Shown here: positions 1-6,133 of the stretch, piece by piece
Position numbering within the stretch: position 1 is the first letter of the stretch
How the letters are laid out: each line of letters begins with the position of its first letter
Origin: Halovenus sp.
Lineage (GTDB): Archaea > Halobacteriota > Halobacteria > Halobacteriales > Haloarculaceae
NCBI GenBank assembly: GCA_028275145.1
Contig: JAQCNG010000199.1
Coordinates: 1-9,160 of the forward strand
Reading direction: 5' to 3'
Length of the DNA: 9,160 nucleotides
Made by a program: the position numbers and the translations under genes
Notes under the pieces: model-generated
Databases searched by the model: none
Told to the model about the DNA's origin: nothing
What the model saw: the letters and a program-made list of their open reading frames with translations, nothing else

Positions 1-207
1 GTCGCGTTCGGGTTCGTCCGGGTCGCACGGGAGGTGCTGGCGTTCGGGTTCGGACTCGCCGCGGGCGCGATGGTGTATCTGGTGCTCAGCGAGTTCATCC
101 CCGAGGCTCTCGACATCGGCGAGTCGCTCCCCCGCGGAGGCAGGCCGGAGCTGGCCGGGGGTATCCTGGCTGGTGTGGCCGTGATGATTCCGCTCGCGTT
201 CGTCTGA
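1..207 (+). CDS. ZIP-family metal transporter, C-terminal fragment
   Basis: Reading frame 1 is open from the window edge to TGA at 205-207 and gives the last 68 residues of a protein whose 5' end is outside the window. The fragment has two hydrophobic helices, about residues 12-31 and 52-68. An Ile-Pro-Glu-Ala motif (33-36) follows the first, with a short polar loop between them. The pattern of a Gly/Ala-rich helix ending in Ser-Glu-Phe-Ile-Pro-Glu-Ala, a loop and a final Gly-rich helix is typical of the last two membrane helices of ZIP (ZupT/GufA-like) divalent metal transporters, which move Zn, Mn or Fe into the cytoplasm. The metal-binding helices are not visible, so substrate and direction cannot be judged. 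It converges on the next gene with only 4 bases between the stop codons. The family call is by pattern recognition from a short piece. Confidence 0.72.
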   Translation, partial: VAFGFVRVAREVLAFGFGLAAGAMVYLVLSEFIPEALDIGESLPRGGRPELAGGILAGVAVMIPLAFV

Positions 208-211
208 ACGC

Positions 212-877
212 CTACCGGATGTTCCGGAGTCCCGAGAGGGCGCGACCGATACGTCCCGGAAGTTCCAGCGCGGCGGCGGTCACGCGGACCGTCACCATCA
301 GCGCGTACAGTCCGAGGGTGGACAGCCAGATGACGAGCATCGCCGAGATTGCGACCAGTCCGCCCAGAAAAAAGAACGCACCGACGGTCATCACCGTCCC
401 GTAGAGCAACACCAGATACGGGCCCCACCCGCGGGCGCGACCGCGACGGGTCCGTTTCCGGACGTACCCTTTCAGCTCGCGTTCGAGGTCCTCGCGGTGG
501 ACGGTCCGTTCCTCGATCTCCGCCTCGAACTCCTCGATGCGCTCGCGGAGGTCGTCGAGGTCCTCCTCGGTCACCTCGTTCGGTCGATCCCCCCGGTGGC
601 GCGGGATGTCGCCCCGCGTCAACTGCAGGCTCTGGACACCCGGATAGCGACCCGACTCGTCCCGTGGGCCGGGGCCGCCGCCGTCAGACCCGGAGCCGTC
701 CCCCCGTCCAGGGCCGGGGCCGCCGGAGTCGGTCGTGTCCCGTCTGTCGTCGGCCGACCCGGGTTCACCACCGTCGGGGAGACGCTCCCGGTCCGAACTG
801 TTGCTCCGGTCGTCCCCGGTCGCGTCGCTGTCGTCCGTTCCGCCGCCACCGTTTTCGCCGGCCGGTTGTTCGCCCAT
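212..877 (-). CDS. Hypothetical coiled-coil membrane protein with long disordered N-terminus
   Basis: This encodes 221 residues that I do not recognise as a named family. Residues 1-100 are low complexity, dominated by Gly, Asp, Ser, Pro and Arg, and are probably disordered. Residues 101-138 are rich in Glu, Arg and Leu with a heptad-like pattern (for example DLDDLRERIEEFEAEIEE) and should form a coiled coil. A strongly basic patch (about 139-149) follows, then two hydrophobic helices (about 152-171 and 174-198) and a short basic amphipathic tail. By the positive-inside rule the basic patch and tail favour a hairpin with both ends in the cytoplasm, which would put the coiled coil inside the cell. 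The ATG at 877 is the first start in the frame. A start further in would remove only disordered sequence, so the exact start is uncertain. The gene is divergent from the 1024 gene. Confidence 0.75.
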   Translation of the reverse strand: MGEQPAGENGGGGTDDSDATGDDRSNSSDRERLPDGGEPGSADDRRDTTDSGGPGPGRGDGSGSDGGGPGPRDESGRYPGVQSLQLTRGDIPRHRGDRPNEVTEEDLDDLRERIEEFEAEIEERTVHREDLERELKGYVRKRTRRGRARGWGPYLVLLYGTVMTVGAFFFLGGLVAISAMLVIWLSTLGLYALMVTVRVTAAALELPGRIGRALSGLRNIR

Positions 878-993
878 TGTCCCTCGTTGGTTACTCCGTG
901 GGAGGCCCCCGTGTTGTAGTTGCCGGTCTCCGAGTCCTCCGGCGGGAATCGCGTTCAGCGTGGCACCGACCGGTTCGGGGCAACTCGAAAGCG

Positions 994-999
994 CTTAAT
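994..999 (+). promoter_or_regulatory. TATA-like element for the 1024 gene
   Basis: CTTAAT stands out in an otherwise GC-rich stretch 25-30 bases before the ATG at 1024. This spacing fits a haloarchaeal promoter giving a leaderless or nearly leaderless transcript. The preceding bases (GAAAGCG) are purine-rich, as a BRE would be. The call rests on position and composition only. Confidence 0.45.
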
Positions 1000-1023
1000 C
1001 GCGGGCGACCATGGAATCCGGTA

Positions 1024-1422
1024 ATGGACAGTTGGCGCGGACGGACACTGGAGTTTACGTTCGTGATGCTCGCGGCCAGTGTCGTGCTCATCGTTCCGAG
1101 CCTCCTCGGCCTGGGTGGGTCGGGCGAGGTGCTGGGGGTGTTGCTGGCTGTCGGTGCGCTGCTGGCGGCCGTGCGGCCGGCGATTGCCGACCTGCCGCTG
1201 GTCGCGGGCCACGACGTCGGGCGCTACACGAAAGAGCTCTGGCTCGGCCCGGTCGTCGCCGTCGTGATGGTGCCGCTGTTGGCGCCGGGTGCCACCGCCG
1301 GCGAACTCCAGTCCATCGGCGGACTCGCCGGCCTCGTCGGGATGCTCAACTACTTTCTCCGGCCGATCTACTTCTCGGTGTACGGGCTCGTCCGGCGCTT
1401 TGCGCCCAACAGCATCGACTGA
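1024..1422 (+). CDS. Small four-helix membrane protein, unknown function
   Basis: This encodes 132 residues. The start chosen is the ATG at 1024, because the frame upstream of it reads as Arg/Pro-rich non-protein sequence lying antisense to the neighbouring gene. A TATA-like element also sits 25-30 bases before this ATG. Four hydrophobic segments are visible, at about residues 11-31, 34-51, 73-91 and 97-120. The first two are joined by a short Gly-rich turn. A loop with Asp, His, Arg, Lys and Glu (about 60-72) lies between helices 2 and 3. The C-terminus is short and basic (LVRRFAPNS). I see no catalytic motif, cysteines or signal peptide, and I do not recognise the family. It converges on trm1 with 5 bases between stop codons, so it is probably a single-gene transcript. 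Membrane location is clear, function is not. Confidence 0.75.
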   Translation: MDSWRGRTLEFTFVMLAASVVLIVPSLLGLGGSGEVLGVLLAVGALLAAVRPAIADLPLVAGHDVGRYTKELWLGPVVAVVMVPLLAPGATAGELQSIGGLAGLVGMLNYFLRPIYFSVYGLVRRFAPNSID

Positions 1423-1427
1423 GCGGC

Positions 1428-2531
1428 TCAGCACCGGGCGGTCGCCTCGCGGATTGCGGGGACGGCGGCGTCTGTTTTGAACGTGGTGCCACCGTAGTGG
1501 GTCCGGGAGGCGCGGTGGCCTGCGTCGTCGAGTCGGCCGAGAAAGGCGTCCATCGAGTCGGCCGAGCGGCCCCAGCGCTTGCAGAGGCGGTGCTGGTCGT
1601 AGTGGGTGGGTTCGTCCAGTTCGGCGGCGAGGGTGTCGAGCAACGAGTGACTCCGGTCTGCGGTCCCGAAACTGTCCTCGAGAGCACCGGCGACGCCCTC
1701 GACGAACCCTGGTTCGCAGGTCGCGCCTAGCCAGACCGGCCCGGCAGTCTGGATGCCGTGCCCGCAGTGCGGACAGGACGCCGGCGCGTCGGCGAGCAGG
1801 CCCGACTCGGCTGTTCGCCAGAGACAGTGCTCGCAGTGGTGGATGTGGCCGAGTTCGTCCACCGCGTCGTTTGCCTCGCGCGCGCCGCGGTCGAGTTCGA
1901 GGTACGTCCGGACGTAGTGTTTTGTTGCGTGGGTCAGGAGCGGGCGCGGAGCGACGTCGTAGCGCGCGCCGGTCCGGACAACCGCCGACAGCAACACCCG
2001 GACACCCATCTCGGCGTGGTACTCCGTGTTCCGGGGGACCGCACTGTACCGGCGGACACCCGGTTCGAAGTGGGCACCACACAGCGGGGCGGTGTCGGTC
2101 GCGGTCACACACAGGAGGTTCCGTGTGCCCTGGAAGGCGGCGTCGAGAAAGGGGACCGGCGTCCCGAACGGGTCGAGGTCGACCACGTCGAAAAACGTCT
2201 CGTGCAGGAGCGGGTTGACATCGCGCTCGAGAACGTCTGCGTCGAGGTCGTTGCGCGCAAGATTCTCCCGGCACAGCGCAACCGCGTCGGCGTCGGTGTC
2301 GGTGCAGGTCACCGTCCAGTCGTCGGCCGCGGCCCGTGTGCCACGGATACCGCTCGCGGCCATCCCGTCGAGGTACGTCTCCGCGCGGGGTTCCCGGTCC
2401 CGGTAGGCCCGCAACACAGCAACCGTGATGTCCCGGTTGAGTTCCTGTGTCGGGTTGTAGAACACCTCTTCGCCGGCCCCCTCGCCCTGCTCGGGAACCG
2501 ATATCTCGACTGCTCCCTCCCGGACGTTCAT
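1428..2531 (-). CDS. trm1: tRNA (guanine(26)-N2)-dimethyltransferase Trm1
   Basis: This encodes 367 residues, the usual size for archaeal Trm1. The enzyme uses S-adenosylmethionine to make N2,N2-dimethylguanosine at position 26 of tRNA. Landmarks are an N-terminal segment with [12 protein letters not shown] (23-34), a SAM-binding loop [12 protein letters not shown] (53-64), and the hallmark DLDPFG (118-123), containing the Asp-Pro-Phe-Gly motif of this family. A zinc-finger-like set of cysteines (233, 236, 253, 256) follows in the C-terminal half, and then a C-terminal RNA-binding region. The frame stays open 57 residues further upstream to 2702, but that extension is Pro/Arg/Ser-rich, unlike the family N-terminus. 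The ATG at 2531, which gives [10 protein letters not shown], is therefore the better start. The gene is divergent from tnaA across a 236-base region full of inverted repeats. Confidence 0.95.
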   Translation of the reverse strand: MNVREGAVEISVPEQGEGAGEEVFYNPTQELNRDITVAVLRAYRDREPRAETYLDGMAASGIRGTRAAADDWTVTCTDTDADAVALCRENLARNDLDADVLERDVNPLLHETFFDVVDLDPFGTPVPFLDAAFQGTRNLLCVTATDTAPLCGAHFEPGVRRYSAVPRNTEYHAEMGVRVLLSAVVRTGARYDVAPRPLLTHATKHYVRTYLELDRGAREANDAVDELGHIHHCEHCLWRTAESGLLADAPASCPHCGHGIQTAGPVWLGATCEPGFVEGVAGALEDSFGTADRSHSLLDTLAAELDEPTHYDQHRLCKRWGRSADSMDAFLGRLDDAGHRASRTHYGGTTFKTDAAVPAIREATARC

Positions 2532-2555
2532 GCTCCTGTGTTGGACCGCGTGCGC

Positions 2556-2562
2556 GAAAAGC
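2556..2562 (-). promoter_or_regulatory. Possible trm1 promoter element
   Basis: On the minus strand GCTTTTC lies 25-31 bases before the trm1 ATG at 2531. It is the only T-rich run in that interval, which suggests a weak TATA box for a leaderless transcript. The match to the haloarchaeal TATA consensus is poor. Confidence 0.3.
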
Positions 2563-2608
2563 GGTGTGCTCCTGCGAGGCGGTCCGGCGGAACCTGCGTG
2601 AGACGGCG

Positions 2609-2624
2609 GGCACAGCGCTGTGCC
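2609..2624. promoter_or_regulatory. Perfect 16-base palindrome, candidate operator
   Basis: GGCACAGCGCTGTGCC is an uninterrupted, fully self-complementary 16-mer. It lies in the divergent region between trm1 (start 2531) and tnaA (start 2768), with its centre 85 bases from the trm1 start and 151 bases from the tnaA start. It suits a dimeric DNA-binding regulator. It is outside both proposed core promoters, so it would act as an upstream activator or a looping site. Binding is inference; the symmetry is seen directly. Confidence 0.45.
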
Positions 2625-2627
2625 GGA

Positions 2628-2710
2628 GTGGGTGGACCCACGCCCGGGGTCCGGCCCGTCGGACCTGGTTAGTGACGGACCAACCTGTCCACAGGGTGCC
2701 ACAGTCGTGG
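2628..2710. repeat. Chain of overlapping inverted repeats upstream of tnaA
   Basis: Successive dyads fill this stretch. GTGGGT/ACCCAC is at 2628-2641 with a 2-base gap. GGACCC/GGGTCC is at 2634-2652 with a 7-base loop. GGTCCG/CGGACC is at 2648-2665 with a 6-base loop. GGTTAGT/ACCAACC has one mismatch and lies at about 2668-2686. CCTGT/ACAGG is at 2684-2695 and CCAC/GTGG at 2699-2710. The first three share arms and so are mutually exclusive as hairpins. This could be operator DNA for tryptophan-responsive control, or a structured leader if transcription starts upstream. GC-rich sequence raises the chance of short dyads. Confidence 0.4.
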
Positions 2711-2767
2711 TATCCTGGGTGTATGTGTCGGGAAAGAAACATTGCTCGGGGAGAACAACTGTCGGTC

Positions 2768-4111
2768 ATGTATCAGTCAGAGATGGTCTCGCGCCAGGAG
2801 TTGCCCGACCGGGAGACCCGGGTTGCGGCGCTGGAGGCCGCCGGCTACAACGTCTTCGGCCTTTCCTCGTCGACTGTCTACATCGACCTGCTGACCGACA
2901 GCGGCACCGGGACCATGAGCACGGACCAGTGGGCCGCGCTGCTGGGCGGGGACGAGTCCTACGCCGGCAGCGACAGTTTCGAGCGACTGGAGCGGGCGAT
3001 CGCGGACGTGCTCGGGTTCGAGCAGGTCGTGCCGGCCCACCAGGGGCGGGGAGCCGAGAACCTGCTGTACGGCGCGCTCGTCGACGAGGGTGAGACGGTC
3101 ATCGCGAACACCCACTTCGACACCACCCGCGCACACGTCGGAGAGTCCGGGGGGCGGCCACTCGACTGCCCGGTCGACGGAGCCTTCGACATCGACGCCC
3201 CGGGCGAGTTCAAGGGGAATCTCGATGTGGAGGCCGCGCGCGAACGCGCCAGCGCGGTGGGGGCCGACCGTGTCCCCGCTGTCGTCGTGACGTTGACGAA
3301 CAACTCCGCGGCGGGACAGCCAGTCTCCGTCGAGAACGTCCGGCGGGCCCGGCAACTGGCCGACGACATCGACGCGCGACTGGTCGTCGACGGCTGCCGG
3401 TTCGCCGAGAACGCCTGGTTCGTCCGCGAGCGCGAACCGGAGTTCGCGGACCGAACCATCGAGGAGATTGTCCGCGAACAGCTCTCCTACGCCGACGCCG
3501 TCGTCGTCAGCGGAAAGAAAGACGGGCTGGTCAACGTCGGTGGGTTCGTCGCAGTCGCCGACCACGAGACGGAGCTTTTCGGTCGGCTCAGAGAGCGTGC
3601 AGTCCTCTACGAGGGGTTCTACACGTACGGCGGGATGGCCGGTCGGGACATGGCGGCGATGGCGGTCGGACTGCGGGAGGCGGCCGAACCGGCGTATCTG
3701 GACCACCGCATCGGCCAGGTCCGCACGCTCGCGGATATGCTCGAATCCCGGGGCATCCCGGTCTACCGGCCGGTGGGCGGTCACGCCGTCTACATCGACG
3801 CCGGCGAGGCGGTTCCCGAAATTCCCCGGGAGCGGTTTCCCGGCCAGGCGGTGGTCTGTGACGCCTACCGGGAGGGCGGCGTCCGTGCGGTCGAACTCGG
3901 TGGCTTCGCGTTCCCGGGCACCGACCGGCCCGACTTTGTCCGACTCGCGCTCCCGCGACGGCGCTACCATCGGGAACACCTCGAACACATCGCCGAAACG
4001 TTCGGCGCCGTGCTCGACCACGCCGGAGAACTCGATGGCCTCGAAATCGTCGACGAACCGGCCCGCGAGGCGCTGCGACACTTCTCGGCGAGCCTTCGCC
4101 CCGTCGAGTAG
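2768..4111 (+). CDS. tnaA: Tryptophanase (tryptophan indole-lyase)
   Basis: This encodes 447 residues of a PLP enzyme of the beta-eliminating lyase family. The enzyme splits L-tryptophan into indole, pyruvate and ammonia in the cytoplasm. Visible landmarks are LLTDSGTGTMS (41-51), HQGRGAEN (91-98), HFDTTRAH (116-123), TNNSAAGQPVS (177-187), DGCRFAENAWF (208-218), SGKKDG (248-253, with Lys251 the expected PLP lysine), EGFYTYGGMAG (282-292) and GVRAVELGGF (371-380). It is tryptophanase rather than tyrosine phenol-lyase on two grounds. Asp118 matches the E. coli TnaA residue Asp137, where the phenol-lyase has Thr. Val375 and Leu377 sit where TnaA has Val and Ile and the phenol-lyase has Met and the phenol-binding Arg. 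The ATG at 2768 starts a family-like N-terminus; an in-frame ATG at 2723 is less likely. No tnaC-like leader peptide or tnaB permease gene adjoins it. Tryptophan-inducible tnaA promoters are known in Haloferax. Confidence 0.94.
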   Translation: MYQSEMVSRQELPDRETRVAALEAAGYNVFGLSSSTVYIDLLTDSGTGTMSTDQWAALLGGDESYAGSDSFERLERAIADVLGFEQVVPAHQGRGAENLLYGALVDEGETVIANTHFDTTRAHVGESGGRPLDCPVDGAFDIDAPGEFKGNLDVEAARERASAVGADRVPAVVVTLTNNSAAGQPVSVENVRRARQLADDIDARLVVDGCRFAENAWFVREREPEFADRTIEEIVREQLSYADAVVVSGKKDGLVNVGGFVAVADHETELFGRLRERAVLYEGFYTYGGMAGRDMAAMAVGLREAAEPAYLDHRIGQVRTLADMLESRGIPVYRPVGGHAVYIDAGEAVPEIPRERFPGQAVVCDAYREGGVRAVELGGFAFPGTDRPDFVRLALPRRRYHREHLEHIAETFGAVLDHAGELDGLEIVDEPAREALRHFSASLRPVE

Positions 4112-4132
4112 GCGGACGGCCCGGCCATCGAC

Positions 4133-4157
4133 CCCCGCTCAGAGGTCGACAGCGGGG
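4133..4157. terminator. Hairpin at the tnaA/MFS convergent junction
   Basis: CCCCGCT (4133-4139) and AGCGGGG (4151-4157) are perfect 7-base complements around an 11-base loop. The hairpin begins 22 bases after the tnaA stop and overlaps the last codons of the convergent MFS gene. The position suits a two-way transcription barrier. No T-run follows on either strand, so intrinsic termination is doubtful. Confidence 0.35.
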
Positions 4158-5410
4158 AGCAACTGGCCGGTTTCGCGGAACACGCCGGCGAGCAAGACCA
4201 GCGCCGCCAGCGCTGGGAGCCCCGCACAGACCAGATAGACGGGCACGAAACCGGTTACATCGACGACGGGGAGCGTCAGGACGGGGCCGAGCGCGCCGCC
4301 GATATCGCCGAAGACGTTGTTGGTGCCCATCGCGCGACCCATCTGTTCACCGGGGGTCAGGTCCGCCAGCAGGGCGAGCAAGGGCCCGCTCACACCACCC
4401 TGTCCGGCCCCGATACAGGCACACGCGAACCCGAGGGCACCGAGCGACTGGGCGCGGGCGAGAGCAACGAACCCGACACACAGCACCACCAGAAAGGCAA
4501 GCAAGGCCGGTACCCGCGACTCCCGCCGGTCGGTCACGTAGCCGCTGGCGAACATGAACGCCCCCGCCGTCAGCACCGTCAGCGCCATGAAGATGCCGGA
4601 ACTCCCCTGCGGACCGAGACCGAACACCCCCAGGTCACGGGCGTCCAGAAGGAGCACCAGCGTCGAGAAGAGCGCGCCGATATAGACAAACAGCACCGCG
4701 AAGTTCACCAGTCCGACTGTCAGTGCGGGGAGACTCGTGTTCACGTCCCAGGGTTTGACCGAACTGCGGGGCTCGTCCGCGACGTGTGTCTCCGGGATGA
4801 GCAGGTAGGCGACGCCGCCGGCGAGAAAGGCGAACGCTGTCGCGAGCACGAACGCCGAGAGGTTGCTCGCGAGTTCGCTGACGATACCCCCGAGTACGAC
4901 ACCCGAGGGGAACCCGAACAGCACCCCACCGCGGACGAGTCCCATACTGGCACCCCGGGAGTCGTCGCGGCTGACGTCGGCGGCGATTGTGAAGGCAGTC
5001 GCGAACACGGCGGCGCTGCCGAGCCCCCAGAGAACCCGTGCGAGCATGAACCACCCCTCCGGAAACGGTAGGAGCATCGCGACGACGTAGCCCGTCGTGG
5101 CGACACCCTGGACGAACATCCCGACGACCATCGGCGTCCGGGTGCCGAGACGGTCGACCAGCGCGCCCGCCGGCGCGCTCGCGAGCAACCGCGAGAACCG
5201 GTTCGCGCTGAGTATCACACCCACGAGAAACGGCGAGATACCCAGGACGGCACCGAGATTCGGCAGGATGGGGAAGATGACACCACCGCCGAAGCCGATG
5301 AAGAAGGTGCTGGCGACCACCGCCCCGATGACGACGTACTCCCGGCGGAGACGACTGCGGACGCTCTCGAACACGCTATCTGGGTTCGCCTGTAGCCACC
5401 AGACCCGCAT
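4139..5410 (-). CDS. MFS transporter (drug/metabolite exporter-like)
   Basis: This encodes 423 residues with about twelve hydrophobic helices, the normal size and topology of a major facilitator. After an N-terminal cytoplasmic stretch (1-23), helix 1 starts near residue 25 and has GFGGGVIFPILPNLG (39-53). The loop between helices 2 and 3 holds the MFS signature A region, GALVDRLGTRTPM (82-94), with the conserved Asp86 and Arg87. A longer hydrophilic loop (about 206-227) splits the two six-helix halves, and a degenerate A-like motif (SGYVTDRRESR, 289-299) appears in the second half. The pattern resembles proton-driven exporters of the DHA1 type, but the substrate is not readable. The frame continues upstream to 5551, but that would run through the cspA promoter and start, so the ATG at 5410 is chosen. 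It is convergent with tnaA; a link to tryptophan or indole traffic is speculation. Confidence 0.88.
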   Translation of the reverse strand: MRVWWLQANPDSVFESVRSRLRREYVVIGAVVASTFFIGFGGGVIFPILPNLGAVLGISPFLVGVILSANRFSRLLASAPAGALVDRLGTRTPMVVGMFVQGVATTGYVVAMLLPFPEGWFMLARVLWGLGSAAVFATAFTIAADVSRDDSRGASMGLVRGGVLFGFPSGVVLGGIVSELASNLSAFVLATAFAFLAGGVAYLLIPETHVADEPRSSVKPWDVNTSLPALTVGLVNFAVLFVYIGALFSTLVLLLDARDLGVFGLGPQGSSGIFMALTVLTAGAFMFASGYVTDRRESRVPALLAFLVVLCVGFVALARAQSLGALGFACACIGAGQGGVSGPLLALLADLTPGEQMGRAMGTNNVFGDIGGALGPVLTLPVVDVTGFVPVYLVCAGLPALAALVLLAGVFRETGQLLPAVDL

Positions 5411-5480
5411 AGCGGTTCTGATTCGGCGGCGCTCGGTCACCAGTTTCGCTGTCGGGAGCCGTGGTACCGCGACCCTCGGA

Positions 5481-5492
5481 AGGGTTATCCCT
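5481..5492 (+). promoter_or_regulatory. cspA promoter, TATA element inside a small dyad
   Basis: GGTTATCC centres the TTAT core (5485-5488) 29-32 bases before the cspA ATG at 5517, a good position for a leaderless haloarchaeal transcript. The core is bracketed by AGGG and CCCT, giving the symmetric AGGGTTATCCCT. This is followed at once by a second small dyad, CTCCACGGAG (5491-5500). A repressor binding here would cover the TATA box, but such binding is inferred. Confidence 0.5.
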
Positions 5493-5516
5493 CCACGGAG
5501 TGTACATCTGTTTGCA

Positions 5517-5711
5517 ATGGCAAACGGTAAGGTTGATTTCTTCAACAACACAGGCGGTTACGGATTCATTTCGACTGAGGACGCGGACGACGACGTGTTC
5601 TTCCACATGGAAGACGTTGGCGGACCGGACCTCGAAGAAGGACAGGACATCGAGTTCGACATCGAACAGGCCCCGAAGGGCCCCCGCGCGACGAACGTCG
5701 TCCGCGAGTAA
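5517..5711 (+). CDS. cspA: Cold-shock domain protein
   Basis: This encodes 64 residues forming a single cold-shock domain, the standard size for CspA-type proteins. These small five-strand beta-barrels bind single-stranded RNA and DNA and act as RNA chaperones. The opening GKVDFFNNTGGYGFIS (4-19) holds the RNP1-like GYGFI, and DVFFHM (26-31) is the RNP2-like motif. The expected late EGQDIEFDIEQ and GPRATNV strands are present. The protein is very acidic, as expected in haloarchaea. The first 63 bases are only about 44% GC (28 of 63, counted by hand), far below their surroundings. This should keep the 5' end of the mRNA unstructured. The ATG at 5517 is the only start that fits the domain. The gene is divergent from the MFS gene and followed by hairpins and a T-run. 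Confidence 0.95.
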   Translation: MANGKVDFFNNTGGYGFISTEDADDDVFFHMEDVGGPDLEEGQDIEFDIEQAPKGPRATNVVRE

Positions 5712-5715
5712 CGAC

Positions 5716-5751
5716 CCACCGCTCGGTGCGGTGGACGGCGCGGCCGTTTTT
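5716..5751 (+). terminator. Tandem hairpins plus T-run after cspA
   Basis: CCACCGC/GCGGTGG forms a perfect 7-base stem (5716-5734, 5-base loop) five bases after the cspA stop. It is followed directly by ACGGC/GCCGT (5735-5747, 3-base loop), which runs into five Ts (5747-5751). Archaeal transcription ends at T-runs, so this is a good end point for cspA. The same TTTTTAT (5747-5753) could also serve as the TATA box of the next gene, about 52-58 bases before its ATG. Confidence 0.55.
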
Positions 5752-5804
5752 ATCGACACAGACCAAAATCGGCAGGTTTGGGTGTGTTCGGGCCAACGCA
5801 CAGT

Positions 5805-6074
5805 ATGGAGGAGATTGCACAGGCCGACGGCATCGCTGCCACCTACCGCGAGACAGACACCGAGCGCCTGCTGGTCGTCAGCACAGACGGGAGCGAGGCC
5901 ACCGTCGCACAGAACGTCGACGGGTACGCGATGCTGGCGGTGCGAGACGGCACCGGGACAGAACAGGAGCGCTACTACGGGTTCGACATGGCACTCGACC
6001 ACGTCGCCGAGTTACTGGCGGTGTCGGAACACGACATTCCTGTGCCCGACGCTGCCGAGGATATGGGGATGTGA
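5805..6074 (+). CDS. Small acidic protein, haloarchaeal-type, unknown function
   Basis: This encodes 89 soluble residues, strongly acidic, with no membrane segment, cysteine or catalytic motif. The first half reads as alternating strands (RLLVVSTDGSEATVAQNVDGY, about 21-41). The second half has a conserved-looking core with YYGFDMALDHVAELLAVS (57-74), probably a helix, and the chain ends in IPVPDAAEDMGM. The frame is open back to a TTG at 5778, but the ATG at 5805 gives the more natural N-terminus. A TTTTTAT element (5747-5753) would leave a leader of roughly 25-30 bases. The tidy strand-helix pattern and haloarchaeal codon use make this a real gene. I recall similar small proteins in other haloarchaea but cannot name a function. 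It converges on the MgtE pair across a 59-base gap. Confidence 0.75.
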   Translation: MEEIAQADGIAATYRETDTERLLVVSTDGSEATVAQNVDGYAMLAVRDGTGTEQERYYGFDMALDHVAELLAVSEHDIPVPDAAEDMGM

Positions 6075-6133
6075 ATCGGGGACAGACACCTGGAACAGAG
6101 GGCCTGTCGGTTGGTCAGTTCACCGGGCAGTGC

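Noticed and set aside
349..1023. N-terminal extension of the 1024 membrane protein
   Set aside because: The upstream part is Arg/Pro/Ser-rich antisense sequence. The ATG at 1024 has a TATA-like element at the right distance and gives a clean membrane protein.
2543..2585. GGACCGC/GCGGTCC seven-base inverted repeat with a 29-base gap
   Set aside because: The arms are short and far apart and the sequence is GC-rich, so chance is a sufficient explanation.
2532..2702. Extended N-terminus of Trm1 up to 2702
   Set aside because: The added 57 residues are low-complexity and would run through the inverted-repeat region. Family members start close to MNVREG.
2609..2710. The inverted repeats as insertion-sequence ends or a recombination site
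   Set aside because: There is no transposase or integrase gene, no target duplication and no second copy in the window.
2723..2767. Earlier tnaA start at ATG 2723
   Set aside because: It would add 15 residues with no resemblance to the family N-terminus, and there is no convincing TATA box 25-30 bases before it.
955..2769. A 604-residue open frame on the minus strand across trm1
   Set aside because: The translation is Arg/Pro/Gly-rich with no domain pattern. It is a shadow of trm1 and the neighbouring gene, common in GC-rich genomes.
2777..4081. A 434-residue open frame antisense to tnaA
   Set aside because: tnaA in the other direction shows full family motifs. The antisense frame has no recognisable features and comes from GC-rich codon bias.
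6075..6133. GACAG/CTGTC repeat after the 89-residue gene as a terminator
   Set aside because: The stem is only five bases with a long loop and no T-run follows.
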